From assembly GCA_002794785.1 (NCBI GenBank), contig NBBA01000011.1, forward strand, positions 620,001 to 684,000: a stretch of DNA of 64,000 bases, given 5' to 3'. Position 1 is the first letter of the stretch. Every line of letters starts with the position of its first letter. This document shows positions 35,320 to 47,899 of the stretch, piece by piece. A model generated the notes under the pieces. The model worked only from the letters and a program-made list of their open reading frames with translations. It ran no database searches and was not told the DNA's origin. The DNA is from Coniferiporia sulphurascens. Its lineage: Eukaryota; Basidiomycota; Agaricomycetes; Hymenochaetales; Hymenochaetaceae. Both the position numbers and the translations under genes were made by a program.

Positions 35320-37113
35320 ATGTTTTACTCTGTTTTTACGTTTTCGGTTCTATTCTCTGTTCTCATGCTCGAAATGTCGGCTGTGTTTGGGGCGCCTTTA
35401 TGCGGGATCAAAAACCCATCGTCATCAGCATCGGCTATTTCGGCAGCCCCAAGTGGAACATCATGCTTGCTCAACACTAACGATGATTTTATCGCTGCGT
35501 CTTGGTACGCTGGCTGGCACTCCAGTGACTTTCCTCCGTCGAACATCAGCTGGAGCAAGTACACCAATGTCATATACTCTTTTGCGTAAGTCACCATCCT
35601 TATGCTATTTTGATCCTGAACTTCTGCAATACTGATTGACGGTTTAACGGCGTGAACAGGTCGACGACCAACGATGTGAACACGCTCAGCTTAGATGCTA
35701 GCGATGCTGCAACGATACCTACGTTTGTTGACCTTGCCCATCAAAATGTAAGCCAGCGCTTTAGAGGCTTCACATATATGTTAGAACTGACTTCCACTAT
35801 AAGAATGTGAAAGCAAGTCTTTCTGTAGGCGGCTGGTCGGGTTCCCAGTACTATTCAACAGCCGTCGGCGATGAAACGAACCGTACTGCTTTTGTTCAAG
35901 CCGTGTTGAGTCTTGTTTCGACGTATCAACTCGATGGTCTTGACTTTGAGTGAGTTTTCCATACCATTGCTCGTTTTCGGGACTCATTGATTATGTTTGA
36001 AGCTGGGAATATCCGAATGGTGTGGGAATAGGCTGCAACACCCAGAACAGTATGGATGCGAGCAATTTCCTCTCCTTCCTACAAGCGCTTCGAGCGGAGC
36101 CTGCAGGCGCGAACCTTACGCTCTCCGCCGCGACTAGCATTAAGCCCTGGAATGGTCAGGACGGTACCCCACTCACCGATGTTTCGCAGTTCAGTAAGGT
36201 GCTGGACTTCATTTGTGAGTGGCAATCTCGTATTTCTTTGCACCTCGTATGTGTTCTGAATATCTGCGCGAAGCCGTCATGAATTATGACGTCTGGGGCT
36301 CGTGGTCGGCAACTGTAGGGCCCAATGCACCGCTGAACGATACCTGCGCGACCTCTGCGGACCAGCAAGGATCCGCGGTCAGTGCTATTGCCGCATGGAC
36401 GGCCGCCGGCTTCCCCGCGTCGCAGATCGTGCTGGGTGTCCCATCCTATGGACACTCTTTCCGCGTCACAACGCAGAGCGCGTTGGACAGTACGGGTGCC
36501 CTCACGCTGTACCCACAATTCGACAAGTCAAGCCAGCCGAACGGCGACTCATGGGACAGCGACGGCTCGACGCCGGACGCGTGCGGGAACCCAGGAACCG
36601 TAGGCGGCGTGTTTGACTTCTGGGGGCTTATCGAGGGTGGTTTCTTGAACGACAACGGGACCGCGGCAGACGGGATGGCATACGCCTATGATAACTGCAG
36701 CCAGACGGTAAGCGCTCAAATCATCATCACGGTCGTGGCGCTGCTGGACGCCTCAGCGCTGGAAGCCCGCGCGCCCGTGTTCCGCTGACCGAGGACCTCG
36801 CTGACGCCGTCCTCTCTTCACTCCTGTTTCCCAGCCCTTCATTTACAACCCAAGCACAGAAGTGATGGTCTCGTATGATGATGCGACTTCTTTCGGTGCG
36901 TTCTTCCCCGCCTTGAGGTGGCGTCAGTTTCAGCTGACTCCGTTTACTGTTCCGCAAATCCAAATAGCCGCGAAGGGGAAGTTCATCGCTGACAGCGGAC
37001 TCGGTGGGTTTGCGATGTGGGAGACAGGAGGCGACTCGGGTGATATTCTTTTGGATGCGATCCGGGGCGCGATCGACGATGGGTCTGAGGCTGGGGCTGC
37101 TGGCGGCTGTTAG
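35320..37113 (+). CDS. Secreted GH18 chitinase
   Basis: Hydrolyses beta-1,4 linkages in chitin, for wall remodelling or nutrition. Seven exons fit in phase: 35320-35585, 35660-35747, 35804-35949, 36003-36214, 36274-36707, 36835-36895 and 36968-37113, giving 450 residues. The first 24 residues form a signal peptide (VFTFSVLFSVLMLEMSAVFG). Catalytic-barrel motifs in order: IAASWYAGWHSSD, ASLSVGGWSGS, the active-site block LDGLDFDWEYP with the catalytic glutamate, VMNYDVWGSWS, SQIVLGVPSYGHSF and GGFAMWETGGDSGD with the conserved substrate-binding tryptophan. The third intron falls inside the aspartate codon directly before WEYP, so unspliced reading would show a false glutamate there. No chitin-binding module or GPI signal follows the barrel. 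Likely secreted and soluble. Confidence 0.93.
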
Positions 37114-40100
37114 CCTCATTACATATGTTGACTCTGAGCTCAGTGTATGTTTTAGATCTGGGGGTAGACGGGCATGTACTTATTTTAGTTTTATTGGGCC
37201 GTTGTGGCGGGCGACTTGACATCCTCTATGAACACTGCATTGATAAACAAATCAGACCCCCAGGCTGTGTGGAAGACTAAAGGGTGACGAACACGGTTAG
37301 GCGAATGGACGCCCTGCAAACACATACAAAGCCACATCTATAATAGGGAAGCCCTTATTCCTAGCCTTGTGCACCATTGGTACTCGTATTACTGTTAACC
37401 CACTGAACACGTGTTTTATAAAATGATCCCCGACCTACCTCGATCAATATCGTTTGGCGCCATCTCCTTTCCACGGTCGTCCATCTTGTGTCGGCGCCCG
37501 AGGCTCTCAGACCTCAAAGCCGCTCAGATGAGACGAGTCTGCCGGCGGAGCGGAGTAAGCGCGATAATTACCGCGAACGACGGAGTGTCCGCACATTCAA
37601 GTCACAGTGGCCTACCGTTGCCGCCATGTAATAAACAGAGCTGCGGACCAGCGCCGAGCAAAGAAAAAAAAAAGAAAGAGGCTAAATGGGGTGGTTAATG
37701 AACGATGGCGTGGGGACAGAACCACTCCGAAGGGGAAGGGGAAGGGACGGCAGCAAGTCAGAAGCGAGTAGTTCTCAGCGACCACTGAATTCACACCTGG
37801 CTGGCAGAGCCGGAAGTCAGACTAACGGGTATGGGGCGTTAAGCTCGAATGCAGATGATTCGGGCCTCTGATGATTCCGATAGCTACTATTTGACGAACA
37901 TCTTCCATATGCCCATGGGTGCATGTGAGATCAAGTCCTACCCTTTAACGGGATGGCTTGTACTTAATATATACTTCTAGTCATCACTCAACGCTCATGA
38001 TTCTACTCAAGCAGAGAAACAAAGCGCTCGTCCATCTTTAGGCCAAAGAAGAAGGGAACGTCTGACCGTCGCCTTCCCGTCAAGATCGTCAATGTACACG
38101 CATGTGTTACAGCATGATCGTAGTACGATCACCAGAGCCCGCATCTTAATCAACTCCACTGATTGTCTCCACCCCGGTTCAGGACTCGACCTTATCTCGA
38201 GACCAGATTTCAATCCGGTGCGCGGGTGCGTGATGCGGGCGGGGCTATCCGGAGGCTGCACCGGTACATGACGACGAGGGCAGACGAAAGCGGGGCGAGA
38301 ACCTCTAAATAGCGGGCGCGATGGAGCACCGGCTTCCAGAGCAATCGCGAGATCATTGACGGAGCTGCAGTGCACCTTGATCCTGTCTCGACCTACGGAC
38401 ATTGAGAGGACAAGTGCCGTGTGGGGTTGGGCAATCTGGTGCTCGTGCTTCGAGAGAACTTTTCGGCTTTCCGGCGGCGTTGGACAGCGGGGGCAGCGCT
38501 GATGACAAGGCTGCTTCTACTGTGCTTGATTGTGATGATGTGCATGGACTGGCTGATCCGAGTGCAGAAGAAGCTGAACAAAGCACACTGAAAGAAGGTT
38601 GTGGACAGTACCCTAGCGGAGATAGCTGTTTCAGAGTGATTTTCCGGGACCATCGTTCCGGAATGAGTTGAGGACGGAATAGTGAGCGAACATTCGTGTC
38701 TGCGTTTCGTGGGCTTGATCTTGTAGACAAATAAGTACTGACCACTAACACAAGGACGAGACAGCCGGAGATGTGGCACAAGCCTGCCGACTTGAAGATA
38801 GCGAATACCAAGACCGAGCGGCAAAGAACACTGCCTAGCGGACAACACTGCGACAGAAGGACTCCGTCAGCAAACGCGGGAGAAGTAAAATTCGGATACG
38901 ATCACTTCTCGAAGCTAGTTTATGGGCAGTGAGAGCGCAATCGGGAACTACCTACCGGATGGGCCACCTAGTGAGTCGTGGATCAGCACCGCGACAGCCT
39001 ACCGACCGGTGCATAATCACGAAAGGAGAGAAGATCACGATAATAAGTCGGTTGCTAGCTGAGCCGATGTACACGCCATGATCATTCTTGGAATATCGTT
39101 CCCACTGTAATGGATATTGGGTACCTTGGAGCATGGGGTGGGAACTCGAGATTCTCATAGACATCCTTAATGTGAACTTTTCCACGGTGAGGCTGTTATG
39201 TGTGACCGGATGTTTCCGCGAGGAGGCAGTAAACTCATTTCCTCGGGGTCGGCGTACTTCAGGCGTGTTCACCGATACAGAAAACGCCTCCGGGAAAGCG
39301 CCCGTTATCCCGTACAGGTACCAGTACAACTAGTCGCCACCAAACGTAGAATAGCCTCCCGCAGCAGACGCCACGGGCAGATACACAAAAACGGATCAAT
39401 TCTTGCGTAAGCTTGATCTTGCGAAAAGCACGGGAAAAGACGAAATGCACAAGGTTTGTTGGTAGCTACAATCGCGACTCAGCCCCAGCTAAAAATGATA
39501 TCAGTTAATGAACCTAAAAGGTACAGCAGTATGTGCGATCAGCGAAAGAGCGGGCCCTTTAGGAAAGAGGAAACAATAGGTGGTTGCGTGGCGACGCTGG
39601 GCGTTGTGCTGAGGGTCGACGCTTCAACCTCTAGCGGATACAACGCTGAGCCTGAGCAAAAGCTAAAGGCCCGCCTGAGTCCTGACGTGCCGTCGTCAAA
39701 GTACAGCCCCGAAGCTCACGCCGATCATTAAGTTTCTAGAAGCCCAGTTAGCCGAAGTCAGATCAAGTCTGACTGAAGGAGGTTTGAAACCCATTCAGGC
39801 GGGAAATAGTGTACCAGAAAGTCAAAACAGGGAGAAAGCGAAAAAAGGAGGATGTGCGCCGCACGCCTCCGAGGAGCAAGGAGGTTAGTTGTACTTCGTC
39901 GAGTCAGAAAGGAAGACGCTACTGCTATGCGACTGCGAGCCTATGAACGAATGGCCGCTCGTGGCCGCCTCACGAAAGCCAGGAGGCGAAAAACGGAGAA
40001 CGGCTCGCTTGGAAGGAGGTTATTCGCCACCGCATCCTAGGACATTGGAAAACGTCGAGACGCAGGAGCTGGGACATCTGACCACATCGGCGAGTCAGCG

Positions 40101-41783
40101 GCGAGCCACGGGAGGTTTTGCATTGCTCTAAGCGGAAGACCAGTAAAGCAAGTCCGCCGACCTCACCAACTGCGCAAACAAGTACACTGCGCTTTTCTTT
40201 CGGCTAACGTGGCGAGATGTGGCGAGATGTGGCGAGTACAAGGCCGAGTCCTTGTATGCCCTAGGATACCAGCGTCCACAGAGGTAGTAGCACATAGCAC
40301 AAGGCAAGTTGAGTCAGGCCGATTCAAATTGAGGCGCGACCTCCATGTAGTGAGTGCAGCTTACTGTATTATAGCTGAGGCATCCGTACGCAGTAACTCG
40401 CGACCCTGTGCGGGCGTTTCACCCACCAATAGGAGGTAGAAAATTGGAAATCGACACTCAAGCATCCAATGGCCGCAGACATCGGAATGAAAAGTGATTT
40501 AGCTACCCTGCAAAACGATCCTGCTCAGGTCGACACGTCAAATGAATACTCCTGTCAGGTAGCGTGCTTCAGTGCGGGTGGTGTATGGGGAAGTGCCTGC
40601 TTGATATTTTTGTAGCAAATCTCCTGAGGATCCTCCTAAATTCAGGGCGTAGTCTGAGTCTTTCGATCCGGGTTGCATGAAACATAGACACTATTCGCTC
40701 TCGGCTCTAGACGTAGTGATATATGTACGTGTTACGTCTTGCCGAAGTGGCCACAAATATGGGGCGCCTAAGAGGGTTGATGATATCCGAGCATTTTTTT
40801 CTCAAGAAGTCGTAAATGCGTATATTTGACCGCCAAACCGGCAATCGAAATATATGAATGAGTTGATACCGAGCGTGTTTTCCCATGTGATTGACGAAAC
40901 CGCAACCGACCTCTTCTCCGCCTTCCAAGCACAAGTGCTTAGAGCATATCCTTGTAACATGTTTATTTGCGGAGAGAAGCCCAATAAGCACACATAGGAG
41001 GTGGTATCAGTGACAACACAGACCGACGACGCCGAGGGTCGCTTGCCGCTCTGTGGCTGTGGATTGGACGTATCAGTAACGTCGTAAGTGGGGAGGCGCT
41101 CGACGCTTCCGTGTGAGATAACAGTGAGATAATCTGCCGACGCTTGAGGGCAGATGATGCTCGCTCTTGTACTAGTACTAGACTAGCGGATGATGAGACG
41201 CTAGCAGAAGCCTGTTGCAAGGTACGGTGGGCGCCATCAGGGAGTAAGGTAGAAACGGAACCCCGTTTGCCAAGTGCCTACGATAGCTTCGAGTTTTGCG
41301 TTGCCAGTAGCGTCGAGGTGCGGACGCCCACCGACTTGGACGAAGAGAAAACCAGACCTTCCTTAAACGGCAAGGTCGTGGTTACAACGTTGTTTGGGGT
41401 TAGGGGGTACCGAGGCTGAGCGTTGGCAAAGGCCTACACTTTGAATCGCGCCGAATCACCGACAGTCGCCGCGAACGTTGGGCAGGCAGAGCCGAGGGAC
41501 TTGCAGTTTGCTGTGCGTGGCTGATGGTCTGCTTGGGGGGAGGGGGACAAGGTTTCGGTTTCCAGATGAGCACAGACTATTGATGCTCCGATCAGGATGG
41601 AACTTGTAAGCCGGCACTGGTGGGTGCTTATTCCCCGTGCCTTCTACCTCGGAACAAGTACTAGTCCCTCCGACCACAACTTTTCTCTTTATAAAGTCCC
41701 GACATGTCCTCTGCATCGTCCCGCCATCTCCTCCAGCCGCCTGTTTTCTGGCAATAGCGTTTCCACTACCACTCTCTCCCACA
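37114..41783. other. 4.7 kb without a recognisable gene
   Basis: Many short frames on both strands but none with a domain pattern. A stretch near 39700-39900 has coiled-coil-like frames (IIKFLEAQLAEVRSSL), but nothing diagnostic of a gag protein or any other family. A short tandem repeat of the unit atgtggcgag occurs about three times at 40208-40238. It may be old, decayed repeat DNA. Confidence 0.45.
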
Positions 41784-43603
41784 ATGTCGTCCACAATCGC
41801 CTTCAACTGGCCTCATCTCCCCCAAGAGATGCAGCTCGCCGTGCTCGAAAACCTTTCTCTCACCGACGTTTGGGCTTGCGCCCGCACAGGTCGTGACTCA
41901 TACTCTGTCTGTCTTTCAATTCTCTTCAGGGTGCGTTCTTTCCCAGTCTTTGCCCAGGGTCTCCAGAGCTGATAATCACCCCCGCATGTAGACGGTCAAG
42001 CTTCCAACATTCAACGCTCTCCTAGAATTTTTGGAGGCTGTGCCTACCCATCGCTACTCCCTTATCCGTGATCTCTCCATCTGTACCAAGTCTCCCTCTG
42101 ATGACCTCTATGAGTATGATGCCTTCACTCGCCCGTCCGCTCCCGAAGCTTCAGGCCCCATCGCCACTCTTCTGTCCCACTGCGCGTCCTTGGATTCGCT
42201 CTCGTTGTCAGTATGTGGCTCGCTCGCTTCCGAGATAGTTCTTCCCGTCTTCAAGGGACTTGGAAGACTGAAGAAGTTGAGACTGGAGAATTTGGAGCAG
42301 GAAGAGATCAGGCCGTTGTAAGTATATTTCTCCTCTTCTAAGCTAGTTTCGTGTTAATTGTGGCCGTCGTAGCTCGGAGCGCCTCGCTGTTTCACTCGCT
42401 TTCTCCCTTCCGTCTCTCGAGGAGCTTTCCCTTACTCGGATTACTCGTTCCGCCAAGCACGCTCATGAGCTGCAGTGGTCGAACGTGCCGATCGTTCAAG
42501 GAGATGACAGCATTCCTGCGCACTCGCTTTTGGGGGACGAGCTTCGTCTGCCACAACTCTTCCGTCTTCCCAACCTCAAGCGCCTCAGAATCCGTGACAC
42601 ACACCTGGGCGACCCGCTCTGGGCGGGCCCCGAGCTCGACTCGGATGTCTGCTGCCCGCTCGAACTTTTGGACCTGGGCTCGTGCGCGCACGTCTCCCCT
42701 TCTGCGAACGAGATGCACACCGCGCGGATTCTTGCGCGCGCGCCGTCTAGCATCACGGCATGTGCTCTCAGCGCGTCGCTTCCGCCTTCTCCGACCCAGT
42801 CGCTCGAGTCTCCGCCCAGCCCCAGCAAGGGCAATGACGAGAACACCGCGCCAAGTTCGGCTTTGTCCACCTCAGCATATTCGTGCCCACCCCTGCCTTC
42901 CCTCCCACACTTGCGCACACTCCATCTGACGCCGCTGGTTCCCACGTCCGCGCTCGGTAGCACGCTTTCGCAGCCCACGCTCGCCTCGTCTCCCGTGCAC
43001 ACGCTCTCCTGCTCGTTCCACCCGGATGACGCAGCCGAGGGATGCGCCGCACTCGAAGCATTCCTGCGCGAGCGCGCGCGCACCGGCGTCAAGTCCGGCC
43101 GCAAGCGCTCCAGTTCGAAACTCAACCTATGCAGCGAGCCTGAGAGCTTCATCAGCGACGCCGCCGACATCGACGCATGTGCAACTCCGGTCGGTTCGGA
43201 ATCAGGATCGGGAGCTCCAAAACCACGTGCACGCGCTAACACCGCCCCTGTGTCTTCCCCCGTTCTCCCCGGGGACGTCGCCACCGCGCCTACACAGCTT
43301 TACCCATCGTTACGCACACTTGCCATCGACATCCCCTCTGAGGAGACCGGCCCTCAGTCCCCGGGCGCAAAGCTCTCCCCGCGTCGCCTCGCTGCTGCTC
43401 GCCGCCGCGAGGAGGTGCGCCGCACTGCGGCGCAACGCGTGCAGGCACTCGCGCAGGAACTCGGCCTAGAGGTGATCCTACGTGGTCTAGGCCCCGACGA
43501 CACCGGAGTGGCCTTGGCTGTGCATGATGTGCCTGCATCTGCCAAAGCTCTGTTTAGCGAGAAGTCTGCTGCTGGAACGAGGGTCAGAGCAAATTCCGCT
43601 TGA
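41784..43603 (+). CDS. F-box protein with leucine-rich-repeat-like region
   Basis: Probably a substrate adaptor of an SCF ubiquitin ligase. Three exons: 41784-41930, 41992-42317 and 42373-43603, giving 567 residues. The N terminus has an F-box-like segment, FNWPHLPQEMQLAVLENLSL followed by DVWACARTGRD, with the usual LPxE and a leucine-rich second helix, then LFRTVKLPTFNALLEFL. Leucine-rich stretches follow: SHCASLDSLSLSVCGSL, GLGRLKKLRLENLEQEE, PSLEELSLTRITR, LFRLPNLKRLRIRDTHLG and PLELLDLGSC. From about residue 270 it is serine/proline-rich and probably disordered, then regains order near LYPSLRTLAIDIP and ends in a basic helix (RRLAAARRREEVRRTAAQRV) and VILRGLGPDDTG. The F-box call rests on pattern only. 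The target is unknown. Confidence 0.75.
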
Positions 43604-46244
43604 GCGGGGGTTTTCTCTGAGCGTCTCCTGTATGACCACCGAACTTTTTTTTTCCTTTTGGTTTTATGACACTGGACTTTTTTTCCGGTTTTTTTCCCCT
43701 CCGTTCTCCCTTGAATTTTATTAAAGTCTCCTTTTGTAATATTCACATCGTCAATAATTATTGTAGAACAGAAAAGTATATAGATAGATAGACTCGTCCA
43801 TGCATACGACAACTTACTTACATACCGTCAATAAAGCTATACCCAGTACCTTACATCTACTTTCCCTGGCCCTGGAACTTCGTTATGAGTGATGTTCTGC
43901 ATTAGTACTGAGGGTTATCCTAAATGCCGTGTAACTTTCTCCGGCAAGCTCAATAATAAGTTAATATTTATATACATGTATGGGAAATCCCTCCCACGGT
44001 CATCGTGTGAACTGTCTCACGGTGAATTGACGTAAGAAGCTTGTATAAGTACAAGAATCGACTGGAATTGTTTTCAGGGACCTCGTTACACTGTATATTG
44101 CTACGCTTTTTCAACGGTTACAGTACCCATCCGAGCCTGGGCCCCGGCACAGTTTGCTACATATCTTCTTACAAAAATTTTTGTTCTCTCAGCGAGTCAT
44201 TTTCGCGGACTCGATCCGGTAATAAAACAGATGCCGCCCCAAACTTCTTTCTCGTTGACTCGGGCTTGGATGCTGAAACACAACTCGGACAATTAATAAT
44301 GAAATTGAAGACCATATCTCAGCGTCTATAGATTTCAAAATAAAAATAAAGAGAAAAAAGAGGACCGTATCTGCGTTTCATATCTGCTCGCGCTTTCACT
44401 GAAACAAGTTCTAGTGCTCGAATTGACTAATCTGAAGAGAAAACCCGTTGGAAGTGAAATTTGAACGAACTGTACAGTACACACCCTTGTCACGCTTATC
44501 ACACACTCCGTGGTGCAAAGGTGATTCAGCTGAAAGCTGAAACCAAAGAAAATATCGAATATACGCGTGTCATAAAGGTCTTAAGTAGTCTGCAGTGCCA
44601 GTGGCGCTAAAAATACCGAGTTGCGCTTTGTAGGTCGGGTGTGGCTGCCAAACTTGAAAATCCCAAAAGTGGGTTTCGCCGAATATAGTGACTGTCACAA
44701 ACGTGATGGAGGCACTTTTGCACCGATCGAGTACTTTTTGGTACCTCTCTCCTTAAGCTTCAAGTCACTGCACTTGTGGCTCGCGCGTTCAGCAAGCACA
44801 TCAATTACACCTTGCGCTTTTTATATCCTTCGAAGACTTGACTGGAAGAGGTGAACTGGCCCCCGATTAACTGTGGTTTTTAATGTTAGGTTGTTAATGT
44901 GAGAGGGGTTTTTTTTTAGTCCCTTTCCTTTTGGCGGCCGGGCTGATTTGAATTTTGAACGAAGCGGCGGTCTCTTCATCGGGTCGATATCGCCCCCTTA
45001 CAACCTCGGATGTCCCTAAACTACCCGTAAAAACGACTACCTGTGATCACAAGGCCTAGATGCGAGCGCTATAAATTGCGATAACTTTTTTTTTGCGTGA
45101 TAGTACGTGATAGTACGGTGATACGGTATGCGTGGCTGAATCTAGGCTCCTTTTGTGAAGGAATTTTGCGTCCGACCTGGCGCTTGTTTTCGTTGAAGAT
45201 ACTCCCGCTGATATTGAACGGGAGCGAAGAGACCTGTTTGCTCGTTAGTCATAATCCCGAGATGCTTTGCCACCAGGAACATCACGGTGCGTCGGAGGTA
45301 CAGTATCTTCCGCGCCACGATCGACGAAAGACTTCAGTCTGTGCCTCTGTGCCTATCTATCTACCCAAGTAAAGCGCCGGCTCTAAAGATTTTCTTGTTA
45401 ATCTCAGGCACGTAGACAAGCCCCCGCGGACGACTGGCTCAGAGGCGCCCTACCGCCGCCTACGGAATCCGGCGAGAAAGGGGGCAGGGACGACCACTTT
45501 TTGTGGGCACTGCATCTTGCAGTGTCTTCCCTCATCTAGGGGTTCCTGAGCCACAGAAAGCTGCCAAGAAGATGTCAATGCGGACTCCTCCGAGTCGACC
45601 CGGCGCGTTTGCCGTTCACGTACAAATTCTGCATCTTTGTTTGCATCTTCTTCTGTGCAAGCTGGTGTGCTCGCTCGCCATTGCGCTAAGCAGGGCCGTC
45701 CACAATTGAAGTAAAATGAGGGTGTTCAGTGCTCACGATGAGGGCTCGGCAGCAGTACCAAGAAGCGACGTTTAGCCATATGTCAATGGATGAGTCCTTA
45801 ACATAGATATCATCTTCCTATGATATCCTCACCTGAAACCTGTTTTGAATTTCAGCAATTCGCGACGCCTGCAAATGTACTTCGCGCGTCCGGGTATACC
45901 GTATAACCAGTAAATAATCCCGCAAGAGAACTCGAGCGCGCATACAGGCGAAAAGCCGAACTTAGCATCCGAGTCGTAGTTCGGACCCCCCAAGAGACAG
46001 TTTTCATTCCGTGGCCCCAAGGCGACTCTCCCACTGTTAGGCCACTCAAGCCTGTTACTAGTACTGTGCTTCCATTAGTCCGTCAAATCCGTCCATAGCG
46101 AGCGAGGGTGTGTATGAAACGAGCTGGCCGAGCGGCTTGGATAAGAGCAGGGACGCGGACTAGCTCGATGAGACGAACGGAAGGAACCGGAAGGGGTGTC
46201 GGCGTCGGAGGCACGCCCAGTTTCAGACTCTGTTTTCACTAGTA
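43604..46244. other. Intergenic, nothing recognised
   Basis: 2.6 kb after the F-box gene with no recognisable coding or RNA gene. Small near-repeats such as gtgatagtac (twice at about 45100) are the only structure seen. Confidence 0.45.
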
Positions 46245-46315
46245 CTCGGACCCGGACCCGGACTCAGACTCGGACTTGGACTCGGACTCGGACTCGGGCT
46301 CGGACCCGGACCCGG
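46245..46315. repeat. GGACTC/GGACCC hexamer repeat
   Basis: About eleven tandem hexamers with the pattern ctcgga(c/t)(t/c), varying between ctcgga, cccgga and ctcggg. It would read as alternating Pro-Ser or Pro-Gly on one strand, but no supported gene covers it. Confidence 0.75.
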
Positions 46316-47899
46316 GAATCCACACCGCTGTCCGAGCCTTGACCAGCCGAGCTTTGGGCGCGCAGTCTGAACTCCGGCGTATGCGCCACTGCCGCCACCG
46401 CCGGATGGCGCGTCGGTACGGTACGGCTTGTCCAGGCTTAGGCTCGGGCTCGACAAGCCCGAGCTCGGAGGTTGCATGTATCTTGGTGGGAATCTAGAGT
46501 TTGGATTAATTGCGGGAATGGTGGTGGTGATCGCCGCTTGCACTGCATGGAAATAATTTGTAATTCGGAATTTGGGCCGGACGACATGCACATGCAGTGT
46601 GAACGACCGACTCGGATATCAAGAACAAGTGTTTGAGAGGCCTGGGGATGGCTACGACAGACGACGGGAACGCCGCACGCCAATGTGAAATTTTTCATGA
46701 TTTATTATTTATCACACTCACTGGCATCAAACGAGGGGGGGAAGTAAGGGCCGAAGAAAATGTCGTTTGAGAACATTCAAGGCCCAAAGGCCGAACACAC
46801 AGAATAATCTCGGAACGGTGGGAGTTTCTCTATGATTGCCGCCCGGAAAACTTTAGCCCCACGGAATCCGTCCACTTACTATCGACTAGACGCCTTGACC
46901 TGAGCATGCAAGTCCGAGGCGTGGCGCGAGGGCACACAATCAACCAAACGGGCGAGACATCATACCAATCAGCAGAAGCGCCTCGGACAATTTTAAGTGC
47001 AAGACAGCCCGAATTTATACGGCCGCGTAAGCATGTAATATATGAAGAACCGGCATTGCCTGCGACTTTGAAAACTATGGAGGCATCGACCCAGTGTGCA
47101 GAAGTTCTACTAGTACCGTCGAGACATCCTCCATAAGAGTGCATACCATTGTCCATTGTCCATAGCCCCTTTCCCCTGTCTAGCCCACTTTTTAGTTGAA
47201 CTTCTCCCTCCTACGTTAATCAACCCCAGGGCTGCACCCAATCTGTATCAATACCTTCACCGGCACTAGCTTCTGTGTGGCCTTTAAGTCCCTCTGGTAG
47301 GCACTGGACAACTTCAAATTCCCTAGTAATCCTCATGAATCGATACAATACTACTTGCTTGTTCCTGATGTGGGATGTGTCTCGCAGTTGCAGATGAGAT
47401 ATTAAAAGGCCGCCTCCCATTTGCGCAAGTTCAAAAGCCTCAGCCACAACTTGATGGAGTTGGGAATGTTTACGTAATATGGTTCCAAAAATAGGGTAAC
47501 CCTCTTCGACCCGTCGTCACGTTGATTCCTTCAAATGAGATCTGGCAGACCCCGAGGTCGGGCTCTCTCTTCACAAGATGTATGTAATGGCGGCCCTGGA
47601 TTCTTTCGCTTTTCTAAAAAAATGGGAGCGATAGCCGCTCGTTTTAATCGTAACTTTGAGGACACGGGCCAGTGGCACAGCATCAGCTTGGCCTTGCTCT
47701 TCCAACTCGAGCAGAGCCCGTAGGGGTAATGTATTGCTTTACGTACAACTAACTGACTTGGAATATAAACTGATGTGCAGTGCATTCGTGACAGTGACGA
47801 AAGCAACAGATTTCCCCGGACAGCTATCATACTATCGTGTACAGTGAGACTGGTTCATAAGAGACCACAACGACCCGCTACTGCGCATTACTACGCCTG
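46316..47899. other. Intergenic upstream of family copy B
   Basis: No recognisable gene. The last few hundred bases likely hold the promoter of copy B; a 20-bp block (tgcattcgtgac(a/c)gtga) near 47783 also occurs upstream of copy C near 63377. Confidence 0.4.

Noticed and set aside
36896..36967. The chitinase frame continuing past 36895 into a hydrophobic stretch
   Set aside because: The donor at 36896 and acceptor at 36967 restore the conserved barrel end (KGKFIADSGLGGF); the read-through sequence has no family match.
39456..39920. Possible retrotransposon gag remnant
   Set aside because: A coiled-coil-like stretch only; no zinc knuckle, protease, reverse transcriptase or LTR pair was seen nearby.
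42496..43284. A 262-residue minus-strand frame inside the F-box gene
   Set aside because: An antisense shadow of the long third exon, caused by high GC; no family pattern.
46120..46180. tRNA-like D-arm string (gctggccgagcggcttgg)
   Set aside because: No matching anticodon arm, T arm or acceptor pairing follows.
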